Shown: piece after piece, positions 8,199-15,092 of the stretch
Layout: every line of letters starts with the position of its first letter
Position numbering within the stretch: the stretch's first letter is position 1
Source of the DNA: Eubacteriales bacterium
Lineage (GTDB): Bacteria; Bacillota_A; Clostridia; Christensenellales; Aristaeellaceae
Length of the DNA: 21,858 bases
Reading direction: 5' to 3'
Assembly (NCBI GenBank): GCA_029974855.1
Contig: JARKQO010000596.1
Location: forward strand, 1-21,858
Translations under genes and position numbers: made by a program
The notes under the pieces: model-generated
Told to the model about the DNA's origin: nothing
The model's input: the letters and a program-made list of their open reading frames with translations, nothing else
Databases searched by the model: none

Positions 8199-8418
8199 CG
8201 CCGGGGGGTTGGTCCCCTCAGGGTAGCCCGCCAAAGCCCGTATGTGCCGGAAAGTCATGGTCCGGCCAATGGTGGTTTTTCACGGCCGATGAGGCTATTT
8301 TGTAACAAATTTGCAATAAAAGCAGGATTTTGGCAATAAAGGGCGTATTCTTTCAACGTCCGGCCCTTGGGCTGTCCTCCCGGACCTTCGGGCTTTTTTG
8401 GAAAGGAGCCGCCATGTC
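8199..8418 (+). promoter_or_regulatory. Intergenic leader of the LCP gene with hairpin and T-run
   Basis: This is a 220-base gap after the DUF362 stop. An AT-rich patch at about 8290-8345 includes TTGCAA (8311) and AATAAA 18 bases later, a weak promoter candidate. It is followed by alternative hairpins: GTCCGG (8358-8363) with CCGGAC (8380-8385) enclosing GCCC-TT-GGGC, or CCCG (8379-8382) with CGGG (8389-8392), the latter running straight into TTTTTT (8394-8399). The ribosome binding site AAAGGAG (8402-8408) comes directly after the T-run. It could terminate the upstream operon or act as an attenuator for the LCP gene. Confidence 0.4.
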
Positions 8419-9351
8419 ATGAAGCGATTTCTCTGCGCCATTCTCTGCGGGCTGCTGTTTTGCACCGCCTGCTTCGCCCCCTTCCCCGCCGCCTGGGCCA
8501 GCCAAACTCCCAAAGAGATCGTCCCCCTGGAGCAGGCGCCCCAGCCCCTCCCGGGCCAGCATCATTACCTGATGGCCTGCGTGGATACCTGGCAGGCCAA
8601 CCCCAAAAACCTGGGCAACACCGACGGGGTGATTCTGGTGACCTTGGACACCAACGCCAAGCGCCTGCTGTTTACCACCTTCACCCGGGAGATGCTGGTA
8701 AAGCGCCCGGACGGGGGCATCGGCCGCATCACCTACATCGCCAAAAACCACGGGGTGGACGCCCTGTGTAACATCATCAGCACCCACTTCGGGGTTCCGG
8801 TGGACAAGTACATTCTTTTCAGCATGGACAATGTGCAAACCATCATCGATGCCATGGGCGGGGTGTACATCACCGTCACCGACGCCGAGGCGGATTACCT
8901 GAACCGCTACCGCATCAGCCGGGACAGCACCACCCCCAGCATGAACAAGGGGGGCACCTACCTGTTCGGCGGCCACGCGGCTGTGATCTACATGCGCATC
9001 CGCAAGGTGGGCAACGAGGGGGACGCGGGCCGCACCCGGCGCATGCGCACCGTGCTGTCCACGCTGGCCTCCAAATACGCCGATATCACCCTAAACCAGG
9101 CGGTGCAAATCCTCACCGCCGTCACCACCAACAAATGCCTCACCAACCTGACCCTGTCTGATCTGATGGAGGCCATGGAATACGCCCTGACCCTGCGGGG
9201 TGTGGAGCCGGAGGGCATCCAGATGCCCCCCAACGAGGCCATGTCCCCCATCGTCTACGCGGGCATGAGCACCCGGCAGGTGGATTTTGAGCTGGCCCGG
9301 CAGAAGCTGGCGGAATTTATGGACAGCGGCTTCGGGGTCATAAGCCCCTGA
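8419..9351 (+). CDS. LytR-CpsA-Psr (LCP) family cell-wall protein
   Basis: LCP proteins act outside the membrane, transferring polyprenyl-linked glycopolymers such as teichoic acids or capsule to peptidoglycan. The protein is 310 residues. Its N-terminus is a signal peptide or anchor (MKRF then a hydrophobic run to about residue 26, PAAWA). The LCP core starts near residue 49 (HHYLMACVD); NTDGVILVTLD (67-77) holds the conserved Asp, TREML (89-93) replaces the usual PRDT arginine motif, IYMRIRK (190-196) and GRTRRMR (204-210) supply the conserved arginines. ATG 8419 is chosen because AAAGGAG lies 10 bases upstream. ATG 8414, also near that site, is out of frame and meets TGA after one codon, overlapping the real start. 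A Nudix gene follows 56 bases downstream. Confidence 0.85.
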   Translation: MKRFLCAILCGLLFCTACFAPFPAAWASQTPKEIVPLEQAPQPLPGQHHYLMACVDTWQANPKNLGNTDGVILVTLDTNAKRLLFTTFTREMLVKRPDGGIGRITYIAKNHGVDALCNIISTHFGVPVDKYILFSMDNVQTIIDAMGGVYITVTDAEADYLNRYRISRDSTTPSMNKGGTYLFGGHAAVIYMRIRKVGNEGDAGRTRRMRTVLSTLASKYADITLNQAVQILTAVTTNKCLTNLTLSDLMEAMEYALTLRGVEPEGIQMPPNEAMSPIVYAGMSTRQVDFELARQKLAEFMDSGFGVISP

Positions 9352-9407
9352 GGGGTATAAACAGGGACGCAAAAGAAGAACGCAAGAAGGAAGCGGGGCG
9401 CGGGTCC

Positions 9408-9857
9408 ATGGACATTCGGTTTCATCCCCCCGGGGAGGTGGCGGAGGAGCAGCTGACCTTTGCGGTGGTCCCCGCCCGCTACCAGGGGCGCTGGATCTTC
9501 TGCAAGCACCGCCAGCGGGATACCTGGGAGCTGCCCGGAGGGCACCGGGAGCCCGGGGAGCCCATCCTGAAGGCGGCCCACCGGGAGCTTTGGGAGGAAA
9601 CCGGGGCCAGGGAATACGATCTTCGCCCCCTGACGGCCTATTCCGTTACCCAAAATGGCCGGCAGCGGTTCGGGATGCTGTTTTTGGCGGATGTGACCGA
9701 ATTGGGCCCCCTGCCGGAATTGGAGATCGAGAAAATCGGCTTTTTTGATACCATACCCAAAGCCCTTACCTACCCCCAGGTGATCCCCAGGCTGATGGAG
9801 CGGGTGGTGGAGGAACTGGCGGAGCAGCCATCCGGGGAGCCCGAGCCCCAGGCATGA
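9408..9857 (+). CDS. Nudix hydrolase
   Basis: Small Mg-dependent pyrophosphohydrolase, 149 residues. The Nudix box GX5EX7REUXEEXGU is complete: G45, E51, R59-E60, E63-E64 and G66 in the segment from GGHREPGE to WEETGA. The rest of the fold (FAVVPARYQGRWIFCKH before the box, QRFGMLFLADVTEL after it) matches housecleaning or dNTP-cleaning members; the substrate cannot be read from sequence. ATG 9408 is the first start in frame. AAGGAAG lies about 14 bases upstream, rather far, so translation may depend partly on the preceding LCP gene. It is convergent with the regulator gene at 9921. Confidence 0.9.
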   Translation: MDIRFHPPGEVAEEQLTFAVVPARYQGRWIFCKHRQRDTWELPGGHREPGEPILKAAHRELWEETGAREYDLRPLTAYSVTQNGRQRFGMLFLADVTELGPLPELEIEKIGFFDTIPKALTYPQVIPRLMERVVEELAEQPSGEPEPQA

Positions 9858-9914
9858 GGGCTCCCTTCCCTATAGGAGCGCCCTGGCCTTTGGCGTTGCC
9901 ATGAAAGCCAAAAC

Positions 9915-9945
9915 AAGACCCTATTTCTTTGGAGGATAGGGTCTT
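9915..9945. terminator. Bidirectional terminator-like hairpin between convergent genes
   Basis: AAGACCCTAT (9915-9924) pairs perfectly with ATAGGGTCTT (9936-9945) across an 11-base loop, with short T and A flanks. It lies 58 bases after the Nudix stop and overlaps the last codons of the minus-strand regulator, so it can serve transcripts from both sides. The U-run is short, so efficiency is uncertain. Confidence 0.6.
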
Positions 9946-10142
9946 TGTTCATCCGTGCGGTTGACCAAATAATCGATGCTGGTACCAAACAAATCCACCA
10001 GCTTCTCCAGCACGGGAATGGGAATATTCAGCTTGCCCAACTCATCATCGGAGTAGGTTGTTTGGTGAACGCTCAGGTATTTTGCCATCTGCGCCTGTGT
10101 CATATCCCGGTCCTCCCGCAGGTTGCGGATCCTCTCATACAT
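9921..10142 (-). CDS. Small XRE (Cro/C1-type) helix-turn-helix regulator
   Basis: This 73-residue protein is almost only an HTH_3 domain: MYERIRNLREDRDMTQAQMA opens helices 1-2, VHQTTYSDDELGKLNIP covers the recognition helix and the following turn, and VLEKLVDLFGTSIDYLVNRT closes the domain. ATG 10142 is preferred because GAGGTGA ends about 8 bases before it; GTG 10154 would add four residues with a poor site. Where relatives usually have YSRYE, this protein has YSDDE, a small oddity in the DNA-contact region. It probably represses or autoregulates locally. A perfect CTGTCC-GT-GGACAG palindrome at 10228-10241 upstream is a candidate operator. It is on the same strand as, and downstream of, the orphan gene at 10359. 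Confidence 0.85.
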   Translation of the reverse strand: MYERIRNLREDRDMTQAQMAKYLSVHQTTYSDDELGKLNIPIPVLEKLVDLFGTSIDYLVNRTDEQRPYPPKK

Positions 10143-10227
10143 GGCGCTGCTCACCTCGGCGAAAGACCTGTCCGCCCATTCAGAAACGCTGCTGATCCGC
10201 GCACATCAAGAGCTGGAGGAGCTGTAT

Positions 10228-10241
10228 CTGTCCGTGGACAG
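10228..10241. promoter_or_regulatory. Perfect inverted repeat upstream of the XRE gene
   Basis: CTGTCC and GGACAG flank a 2-base centre about 85 bases upstream of the XRE start codon. A short dyad of this size is what a Cro/C1-type dimer would bind, so it may be an autoregulatory operator. No clear -35/-10 pair was found beside it. Confidence 0.3.
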
Positions 10242-10287
10242 CCCCTGTGAATCTGAAAAATAACGCCGTTTGGTATGGACCACACCG

Positions 10288-10317
10288 GCCCTCCTATAGG
10301 GCGAACATAATCCTTTC
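10288..10317. repeat. Direct repeat copy A (25/30 match to copy B)
   Basis: Thirty bases that match 11125-11154 at 25 positions, including the 11-base run AACATAATCCT. On the minus strand copy A reads ERIMFAL then stop, mirroring the ERIMFAR-stop end of the ABC permease that forms copy B. Both copies can fold a GCCC/GGGC hairpin at the stop codon. The two copies bracket the orphan gene 10359-11087. Confidence 0.6.
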
Positions 10318-10358
10318 CTTGCGGTTCCGCTTCATTCCCGCTCCCTGTTTTCAGCTCC

Positions 10359-11087
10359 TTACTCATTCGACTCGATGCGCCAGGAGCGGTTCTTGGAGCG
10401 GTATGTAAGCCATCCTTCGGGGGAGTGCTTCTCCCTCAACCGGTCCAGTATCCGGTGCATCTCATCCATATTGTAAATCCGTCCCACAAGATAATAATAG
10501 ACACTGGAATATCCGCGGGAAAAGCTGGCCCGTGCAAAATCGAAAATAGCGCCTTGCTTACAAACCTCGTACAGCCGCCCCAAAATCTCCGGGGGGATCG
10601 GCGGGATCGATCTTTTCCGCCCCTTGAACTCGGTCAGAATCTTATGCTCAAGCACGGGGATTATGTCCTCCAGGTTCTTCATGTACACCATGGTCCACCA
10701 ATCGTCGTCATGGGCGCAATAGAAGTACCGGTTGCCTAAGGACTCAAAAAAGACGCTGTGTAGCGGTTCTTGATAATGGTTCAGATAAAGCAGCTCGGCC
10801 AGCTCCTGAGGCGTCATTTTCTCTAGTCCGGCCTGGCTCTCATAATCCACCCAGCAAAAATCCCCGTAATTGTAAATGTCGTCCTTGTATAGCAGGGGAA
10901 GGTTCTCCTCATCCGCATATTCCATGCGGGTCTTGGGATGCATTTTGGCATGCCGGAAGCAATTGCTTAACAGCAGCATATTCTTTGGCTTTGAGGCAAT
11001 CCCGTCGTAAAAAGTACAAAAACCAAGGCCGGATGTGACCACGCAGCTGTCCTCCGGAAAAAAATCCATGTAGACGATGCCCTTCAC
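10359..11087 (-). CDS. Orphan protein of unknown function
   Basis: This 242-residue soluble protein has no signal peptide or membrane segment, and I do not recognise its family. It is rich in aromatic and acidic residues: YNYGDFCWVDYE near residue 73, CAHDDDWWTMVYMKN near 125, and a basic patch EFKGRKRSIPPIPPE near 152. The chosen start is GTG 11087, preceded by GGGGGAGG a few bases upstream; ATG 11069 (MDFFPED) is an alternative. It lies 43 bases after the ABC permease stop on the same strand and could be transcribed with it. Its base composition is visibly more AT-rich than the permease. It is flanked by the 30-bp imperfect repeat at 10288 and 11125, which suggests insertion at, or duplication of, the permease 3' end. 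Confidence 0.75.
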   Translation of the reverse strand: MKGIVYMDFFPEDSCVVTSGLGFCTFYDGIASKPKNMLLLSNCFRHAKMHPKTRMEYADEENLPLLYKDDIYNYGDFCWVDYESQAGLEKMTPQELAELLYLNHYQEPLHSVFFESLGNRYFYCAHDDDWWTMVYMKNLEDIIPVLEHKILTEFKGRKRSIPPIPPEILGRLYEVCKQGAIFDFARASFSRGYSSVYYYLVGRIYNMDEMHRILDRLREKHSPEGWLTYRSKNRSWRIESNE

Positions 11088-11124
11088 ATGTCCTCCCCCT
11101 TTTTGATATTGTTTGTTCAGGAGA

Positions 11125-11154
11125 GCCCCCCTACCGGGCAAACATAATCCTCTC
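11125..11154. repeat. Direct repeat copy B, at the 3' end of the ABC permease gene
   Basis: Partner of the repeat at 10288-10317 in the same orientation, spanning the last seven permease codons, its stop (11131-11133) and the hairpin just after it. Since this copy is part of a normal gene end, it is the likely original and copy A the duplicate. Confidence 0.6.
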
Positions 11155-12306
11155 GCTATGGAACATCTTCGTCAGCAAAAAGGCCAGCACGCCGCAATAC
11201 ACCAGGTTGGTCCCCACCGTGATTACCACGTGGAGCCGCGACGCTTCAAAGGAGAAGACGGCGCTCATGCACTGGACCGAGTTGTACACGGGGACCAGGT
11301 ACACCCAGGGGCTGTCCGGGGCGCGGCCGAACATGCCGCTGATGCCCACCAGCATCACCACCGCCATCAAAGGCAAAATATAGGTTTGGGCCTCCTTGGC
11401 ACTTTTGGCCAAGGCGGAGAAGATGGAAATCAGCGACACAAACAGCAGCACAGTGCCCAAAATCACCACACCCAGCAGCAGGTAATCCCCGGTGGTGTAA
11501 AACACGCCCATCCCCTCGCCGGCGCTGCCCAGCAGCTTGGGCAAAGACAGCACCGTTCCCAAGGTGCTGGAAACCGCGCTGCACACGGACACCAAGGTGA
11601 TGGCAAAAATCTTCCCCAAAGCCAGCTCCCCCCGGTGCAGCGGCGTCACCAGCAAGGTGGACAGGGTGCCCCGCTCCTTTTCCCCTGCGATGGATTCCGG
11701 GGCGATGGCCATGCAGCCGGAAAACAGGAAGATGGTCAGCAGCAGCGGCATCAGGGAGGAGAACATCTGGCCGCTGAGGTCCTTTTCGCTGGCCAGATCG
11801 TAGGCTTCGGGGCCGCTGTTCAGGTCAAACTTGTTGGCCAAAGCGCTTTCGTACCCGTCCAGCAAAGCCGTTACCTGGCCATAGGCCTGGGAGGAAGCCC
11901 CGGCGGCGCTGTTGTAAAACAGCCGGATTTGGGGGGCCGGGCCACCGCCCCCGATGTCATAGGCAGCCACCAAGGCGTCAAAGTCCTCCGGGAACACCAG
12001 CAGCAGGTCAAAATCCTTGGCGGCGATTCGCTCCCGGACCCGGTCCGCCTCCTCCGGGGCCTGAAGGCTTTCGTAGGGGATGCCCTGGGCCTCAAACAGG
12101 GCCGACACCGAAGGGGGCATTTCCACCGCGGCGATCCTGGGGGCGCTGTCCCCGGGGCCGAACATGTTGCTCATGGCGCTTCCCATAAACGAGTACATCG
12201 CATAGATCATGATCCCCGGCAGCAAAACGGAGCTGAGCAAAATGCGCCTGTCCCCGAAAAAACGGGACAGTTCCTTTTTCATGATGGTGATAATGCCGCT
12301 TTTCAT
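11131..12306 (-). CDS. ABC-2 type exporter permease, NatB-like
   Basis: Membrane subunit of 391 residues for the ATPase encoded just upstream. Predicted topology: one membrane helix near 24-45, a large outside domain (about 46-175), then five helices (about 182-202, 226-248, 268-294, 304-323, 364-385). The cytoplasmic stretch ESIAGEKERGTLSTLLVTPL (about 208-227) is the classic ABC-2 coupling motif. This layout matches NatB and related sodium or drug/peptide export permeases; the substrate is not predictable. Its ATG overlaps the ATPase stop (ATGA at 12303-12306). MKSGIITIMKKELSRFFGDRR is a typical amphipathic N-terminus of the family. The 3' end forms copy B of a direct repeat. Confidence 0.9.
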   Translation of the reverse strand: MKSGIITIMKKELSRFFGDRRILLSSVLLPGIMIYAMYSFMGSAMSNMFGPGDSAPRIAAVEMPPSVSALFEAQGIPYESLQAPEEADRVRERIAAKDFDLLLVFPEDFDALVAAYDIGGGGPAPQIRLFYNSAAGASSQAYGQVTALLDGYESALANKFDLNSGPEAYDLASEKDLSGQMFSSLMPLLLTIFLFSGCMAIAPESIAGEKERGTLSTLLVTPLHRGELALGKIFAITLVSVCSAVSSTLGTVLSLPKLLGSAGEGMGVFYTTGDYLLLGVVILGTVLLFVSLISIFSALAKSAKEAQTYILPLMAVVMLVGISGMFGRAPDSPWVYLVPVYNSVQCMSAVFSFEASRLHVVITVGTNLVYCGVLAFLLTKMFHSERIMFAR

Positions 12307-13079
12307 CGTTCTTCCCCCGCCATTCCCGCATAGATTTCAAAGAACCGGTCCTCCAGGGACAGCCCGTCCTTCACCCCGTCCAGGGTGTCGCACACCACCA
12401 GCTTCCCGTCGATGATCACCGCCACCCGGTCGCAGATCTTCTCGATGAGGCTGAAAATATGGGTGGACAGGATGATGGTTTTCCCCTGGCCCTTCAGCTC
12501 CAGCAGAAAATCGGTGACGGTTTTGGCGGTGATCACATCCAGGCCGTTGGTGGGCTCGTCAAAGATGATCACCTCCGGGTCGTGGACCAAGGAAATAGCC
12601 AGGGACAGCTTTTGCTTCATGCCTGTGGAAAGCTCCGCCACCTTCACCTGGGCAAAGCGGTCAATGCCAAAGCGGGCGAACAGGCTTTCCTTGCGCCGGG
12701 CCCGCACCGAGGTTTCCACATGGTACAGGTCCGAAAAAAAGTCAAAAAGATAATCCGGCGTAAAAAAATCCTCCAGCTTCAGCTCGGAAGTGAGGAAGCC
12801 GATCCTGGCCCGCACCTGCTCCGGCTGGCGCAGAACGCTCATGCCGTCCAGCAGCGCGTCCCCCCGGTCGGGCTTGATCAGCGTGGAGAGCATCCGCAGC
12901 GTGGTGGTCTTGCCCGCGCCGTTGGGGCCTAGCAGCCCGAAAATCTCCCCCTCATAGGCGGAAAAGGACAGGTCCTCCACCGCCACCTTCACCTTGGCTT
13001 TGGTTTTCTCCAGCCGCCGCTGCTTGGCGGACAGGGTAAAGGTTTTCCGCAAGCCGTTCACCTGCAAAAGCTCCCTCAT
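12303..13079 (-). CDS. ABC transporter ATP-binding protein, NatA-like
   Basis: Nucleotide-binding subunit of 258 residues. Walker A GPNGAGKTT (51-59), signature LSTGMKQK (150-157), Walker B VIIFDEP (170-176), D-loop NGLD (178-181) and H-loop STH (H207) are all intact. A charged insertion AKQRRLEKTKAKVK (18-31) after the first strand is typical of NatA-type proteins. It energises the permease encoded 4 bases in overlap downstream. GGGAGG lies about 11 bases before ATG 13079. A possible promoter upstream has TTGAAA (13166-13161) and, 15 bases on, an extended -10 TGTGATACT; spacing is short, so I rate it weak. Confidence 0.92.
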   Translation of the reverse strand: MRELLQVNGLRKTFTLSAKQRRLEKTKAKVKVAVEDLSFSAYEGEIFGLLGPNGAGKTTTLRMLSTLIKPDRGDALLDGMSVLRQPEQVRARIGFLTSELKLEDFFTPDYLFDFFSDLYHVETSVRARRKESLFARFGIDRFAQVKVAELSTGMKQKLSLAISLVHDPEVIIFDEPTNGLDVITAKTVTDFLLELKGQGKTIILSTHIFSLIEKICDRVAVIIDGKLVVCDTLDGVKDGLSLEDRFFEIYAGMAGEER

Positions 13080-13201
13080 GGGCTAATCTACCTCCCATTT
13101 CCTGTTCAGGTCTGTCTGTGTAAGCCATTCTGGGCATACAGTATCACAAATCCGGCCCGTTTTCAATTCGTTTTTGGCCCCCGGGGGCTTATGGCAGCCT
13201 G

Positions 13202-13241
13202 AAAAACGAGCCGCCGCCGGTTCGCGCCGGTGGCGGCTCGT
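13202..13241 (-). terminator. Strong intrinsic terminator of the orphan gene 13253-14167
   Basis: On the minus strand, ACGAGCCGCC (13241-13232) pairs perfectly with GGCGGCTCGT (13215-13206), with a further CCGG/CCGG inner stem and a 6-base loop. TTTTT (13206-13202) follows. It starts 12 bases after the stop of the minus-strand orphan gene and insulates the NatA-like operon from it. Confidence 0.88.
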
Positions 13242-13252
13242 CGCTTGCCCTT

Positions 13253-14167
13253 TCATTCGCCGATTTTGAAAACCGCTTTGTTCGCCGGATACTCCTGGGG
13301 GATTACCTCAATTTCCATGGTTCCCAAAATCCTTTGATCTCCTTGTGGCATAAACATGAGGCTGAAAGAGCGCTTAGATATTTCATCATGCTTCTTTTTG
13401 CCGCATAATTTGGCGCTGTATACATTAACCCCCTCCGGAATGCCGAAATCCGGCAGCTCCGCTTCAAATACCGTCCTGCCCCCAACGGCCCTTCGTTGAA
13501 ACTCAAGCGGTAACCGCTCCCAAGATACGCCGTCTTTATAGTGAGGGAGAAGCAACGTCGGTTTTTCAAGCTCAACAGCATCGCCTGAAGCGGTATCAAA
13601 AGAAACGGTAATGATAAGGCCTTTTGAAAACCCTCCGAAATTATGCACACCCAGAAGAAAATTCCTACCGGATACACAAAATACGTCGTGCATCCCATTT
13701 CTTAGTATGGTTTCACCCTCCGTCATAAAAGGGGGCTCGTCAAAGGCGCTGTATTCCCGGCTGAAAAGCCAAAAATAGGGCGTTCCATATTTGCGGCGCT
13801 GTTCTTGGGTCATATGGAAATCGCTTTCGCCTTTGAGGTACGCTTTCATCCTTTGGGTTACTTGATCCAGGTCTTCGTCTGTCTCCTGGACAATGCTCTC
13901 GCTCTTGAAGCTTTCCGCTATCACACAGGCTAACCCCTGTACCTGCTCATGGGCAATCTCGATGATCCCATGGGGCATAAAGATCATCCATTTTTGCCCG
14001 CCCTCATGGGGATCGCCTATCAAGGTTAAACAATACCGCTCCGCCTGTTCCCACCGTTTTACCAAATGATATCCGTAATGAACGGCAGCCTTTTCAAAAT
14101 ATCGCTCCATGTAATCGGTATAATAGTTAAACCCCCTGCGTCTCACCTTGATACAACAATTGCCCAT
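13253..14167 (-). CDS. Orphan protein of unknown function
   Basis: This 304-residue protein has no visible signal peptide or membrane helix, and I recognise no family. The N-terminal third (MGNCCIKVRRRG, HYGYHLVKRWEQAERYCL, MIFMPHGIIEIAHEQVQGLA) looks like a compact alpha/beta domain. A linker near 95-125 (TDEDLDQVTQRMKAYLKG, MTQEQRRKYG) is followed by a beta-rich half (TEGETILRN, FCVSGRNFLLGVHNFGG, FEAELPDFGIPEGVNVYS). It is a single-gene unit with its own candidate promoter and a strong terminator. Base use is clearly more AT-rich than the ribosomal and ABC genes beside it, which suggests acquisition. ATG 14167 has GAGGA about 12 bases upstream; the internal Met at residue 20 (MERYFEK) is an alternative start. 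Confidence 0.75.
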   Translation of the reverse strand: MGNCCIKVRRRGFNYYTDYMERYFEKAAVHYGYHLVKRWEQAERYCLTLIGDPHEGGQKWMIFMPHGIIEIAHEQVQGLACVIAESFKSESIVQETDEDLDQVTQRMKAYLKGESDFHMTQEQRRKYGTPYFWLFSREYSAFDEPPFMTEGETILRNGMHDVFCVSGRNFLLGVHNFGGFSKGLIITVSFDTASGDAVELEKPTLLLPHYKDGVSWERLPLEFQRRAVGGRTVFEAELPDFGIPEGVNVYSAKLCGKKKHDEISKRSFSLMFMPQGDQRILGTMEIEVIPQEYPANKAVFKIGE

Positions 14168-14215
14168 CTATAGCACATCCTCACATGATGAGTAGCTTAC
14201 AGTAAGGAAAATGAT

Positions 14216-14244
14216 ACTATATCCGCCGGCCCAAAACAATCCAA
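14216..14244 (-). promoter_or_regulatory. Candidate sigma-A promoter for the orphan gene
   Basis: On the minus strand TTGGAT (14244-14239), a 17-base spacer and TATAGT (14221-14216) precede the ATG at 14167 by about 49 bases. Spacing is ideal and the -10 matches 5 of 6 positions, the -35 matches 4 of 6. Confidence 0.5.
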
Positions 14245-14353
14245 ATCCTCGTCTGTTCCGCCTATTGGAAATACGCAAGAAGAGGTCAATGGGCGTACGG
14301 CAGTCAGCAGCCCGGTGTGCGACTGTCAGTTGGGCCCCACAAGGACCCCATGG

Positions 14354-14400
14354 AAAAAGGGCCTCTCCCCCGTATCTCACAGGTGAAAAGCCCTTTTATT
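14354..14400 (-). terminator. Terminator after rplT
   Basis: On the minus strand AAAAGGGC (14397-14390) pairs with GCCCTTTT (14362-14355), with the run of T continuing to 14354. The loop is about 27 bases. It lies roughly 37 bases past the rplT stop and would end the infC-rpmI-rplT transcript. Confidence 0.65.
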
Positions 14401-14433
14401 CCCCAAGGGATCTGCCGTATCCTCCCCCAGGGC

Positions 14434-14781
14434 TCAAGCCTTGGCGGCCTCCACAATCTTGGTGAAGGCGGCGGGGTCGCTGACGGCGATATCCGCCAGC
14501 ATCTTGCGGTTGATGGTGATGTTGTGCTTCTTCAGCCCGTTCATCAGCACGGAATAGCTTACGCCGTTCAGGCGGGCCGCCGCGTTGATGCGGGTAATCC
14601 ACAAACGGCGGAAATCGCGCTTGCGGAGCTTGCGGCCTTCGTAGGCGTAGCGCAGGCTGCGGGCCACCTGCTCGGTGGCGGCGCGGTATTGCTTGGATCT
14701 TGCGCCAAAATAACCTTTGGCCAGCTTGAGCACCTTGCGGCGCTTCTTGTGAGCGTTAACGGCTCTCTTGATACGTGCCAT
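14434..14781 (-). CDS. rplT: 50S ribosomal protein L20
   Basis: L20 binds 23S rRNA early in 50S assembly and, in Bacillus, also represses its own operon by binding the infC leader. The 115-residue sequence is complete: [19 protein letters not shown], the [14 protein letters not shown] segment and the globular [16 protein letters not shown] domain match the family throughout. An AGGAGG-type site lies before ATG 14781, and 31 bases separate it from rpmI. It is the last gene of the infC-rpmI-rplT operon, followed by a terminator-like hairpin. Confidence 0.98.
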   Translation of the reverse strand: MARIKRAVNAHKKRRKVLKLAKGYFGARSKQYRAATEQVARSLRYAYEGRKLRKRDFRRLWITRINAAARLNGVSYSVLMNGLKKHNITINRKMLADIAVSDPAAFTKIVEAAKA

Positions 14782-14812
14782 GTCCTTTTCCTCCTTGAAT
14801 CGCTAGCAAAGC

Positions 14813-15013
14813 TTATTTGTAAGGCAGCAGCTTGTGGATGGTGCGGGCCTCGGCCGCGTTGTCCACAATGCCGTCCGCGCGCAGATGCCGGGTCCGTTTG
14901 GTGGTTTTCAGGTGCACCTGATGGTTGGCGTTCATCTGCTTATGCTTCACCTTGCCGTTTTTTGTGAAGGAAAAACGCTTGGCTGCGCCGCGATGGGTCT
15001 TTTGCTTGGGCAT
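14813..15013 (-). CDS. rpmI: 50S ribosomal protein L35
   Basis: Small basic ribosomal protein of 66 residues. MPKQKTHRGAAKRFSFTKNG at the start and a C-terminal half with TKRTRHLR are diagnostic. ATG 15013 is chosen because AGGAGGACAACCCCC precedes it and all L35 proteins start MPK; the longer open frame to 15055 adds 14 residues without support. It lies between infC (79 bases upstream) and rplT (31 bases downstream), the conserved bacterial order. Confidence 0.97.
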   Translation of the reverse strand: MPKQKTHRGAAKRFSFTKNGKVKHKQMNANHQVHLKTTKRTRHLRADGIVDNAAEARTIHKLLPYK

Positions 15014-15092
15014 GGGGGTTGTCCTCCTCTCCGTATGCAATCCGCGCCCGGCCAAAGGGCAGGCGAAAAGACGCGGGAATGCCGATTCCAGG

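Noticed and set aside
6573..8258. Minus-strand frame of 561 codons opposite the DUF362 gene
   Set aside because: Shadow frame with skewed Gly/His/Gln composition; the plus strand has family motifs and a good ribosome binding site.
10141..10263. Plus-strand 40-codon frame (MALLTSAKDLSAHSETLLIR and on) in the gap before the XRE gene
   Set aside because: The translation looks protein-like, but its start overlaps the XRE start codon on the other strand, no ribosome binding site is seen, and no family is recognised. It remains a weak possibility.
10151..10366. Minus-strand 71-codon frame between the orphan gene and the XRE gene
   Set aside because: It crosses the repeat copy A and has no recognisable motif; its start overlaps the orphan gene's stop.
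11113..12333. Plus-strand frame of 406 codons opposite the ABC permease
   Set aside because: Gln/His/Gly-rich translation typical of an antisense frame, while the minus strand encodes a clear ABC-2 permease.
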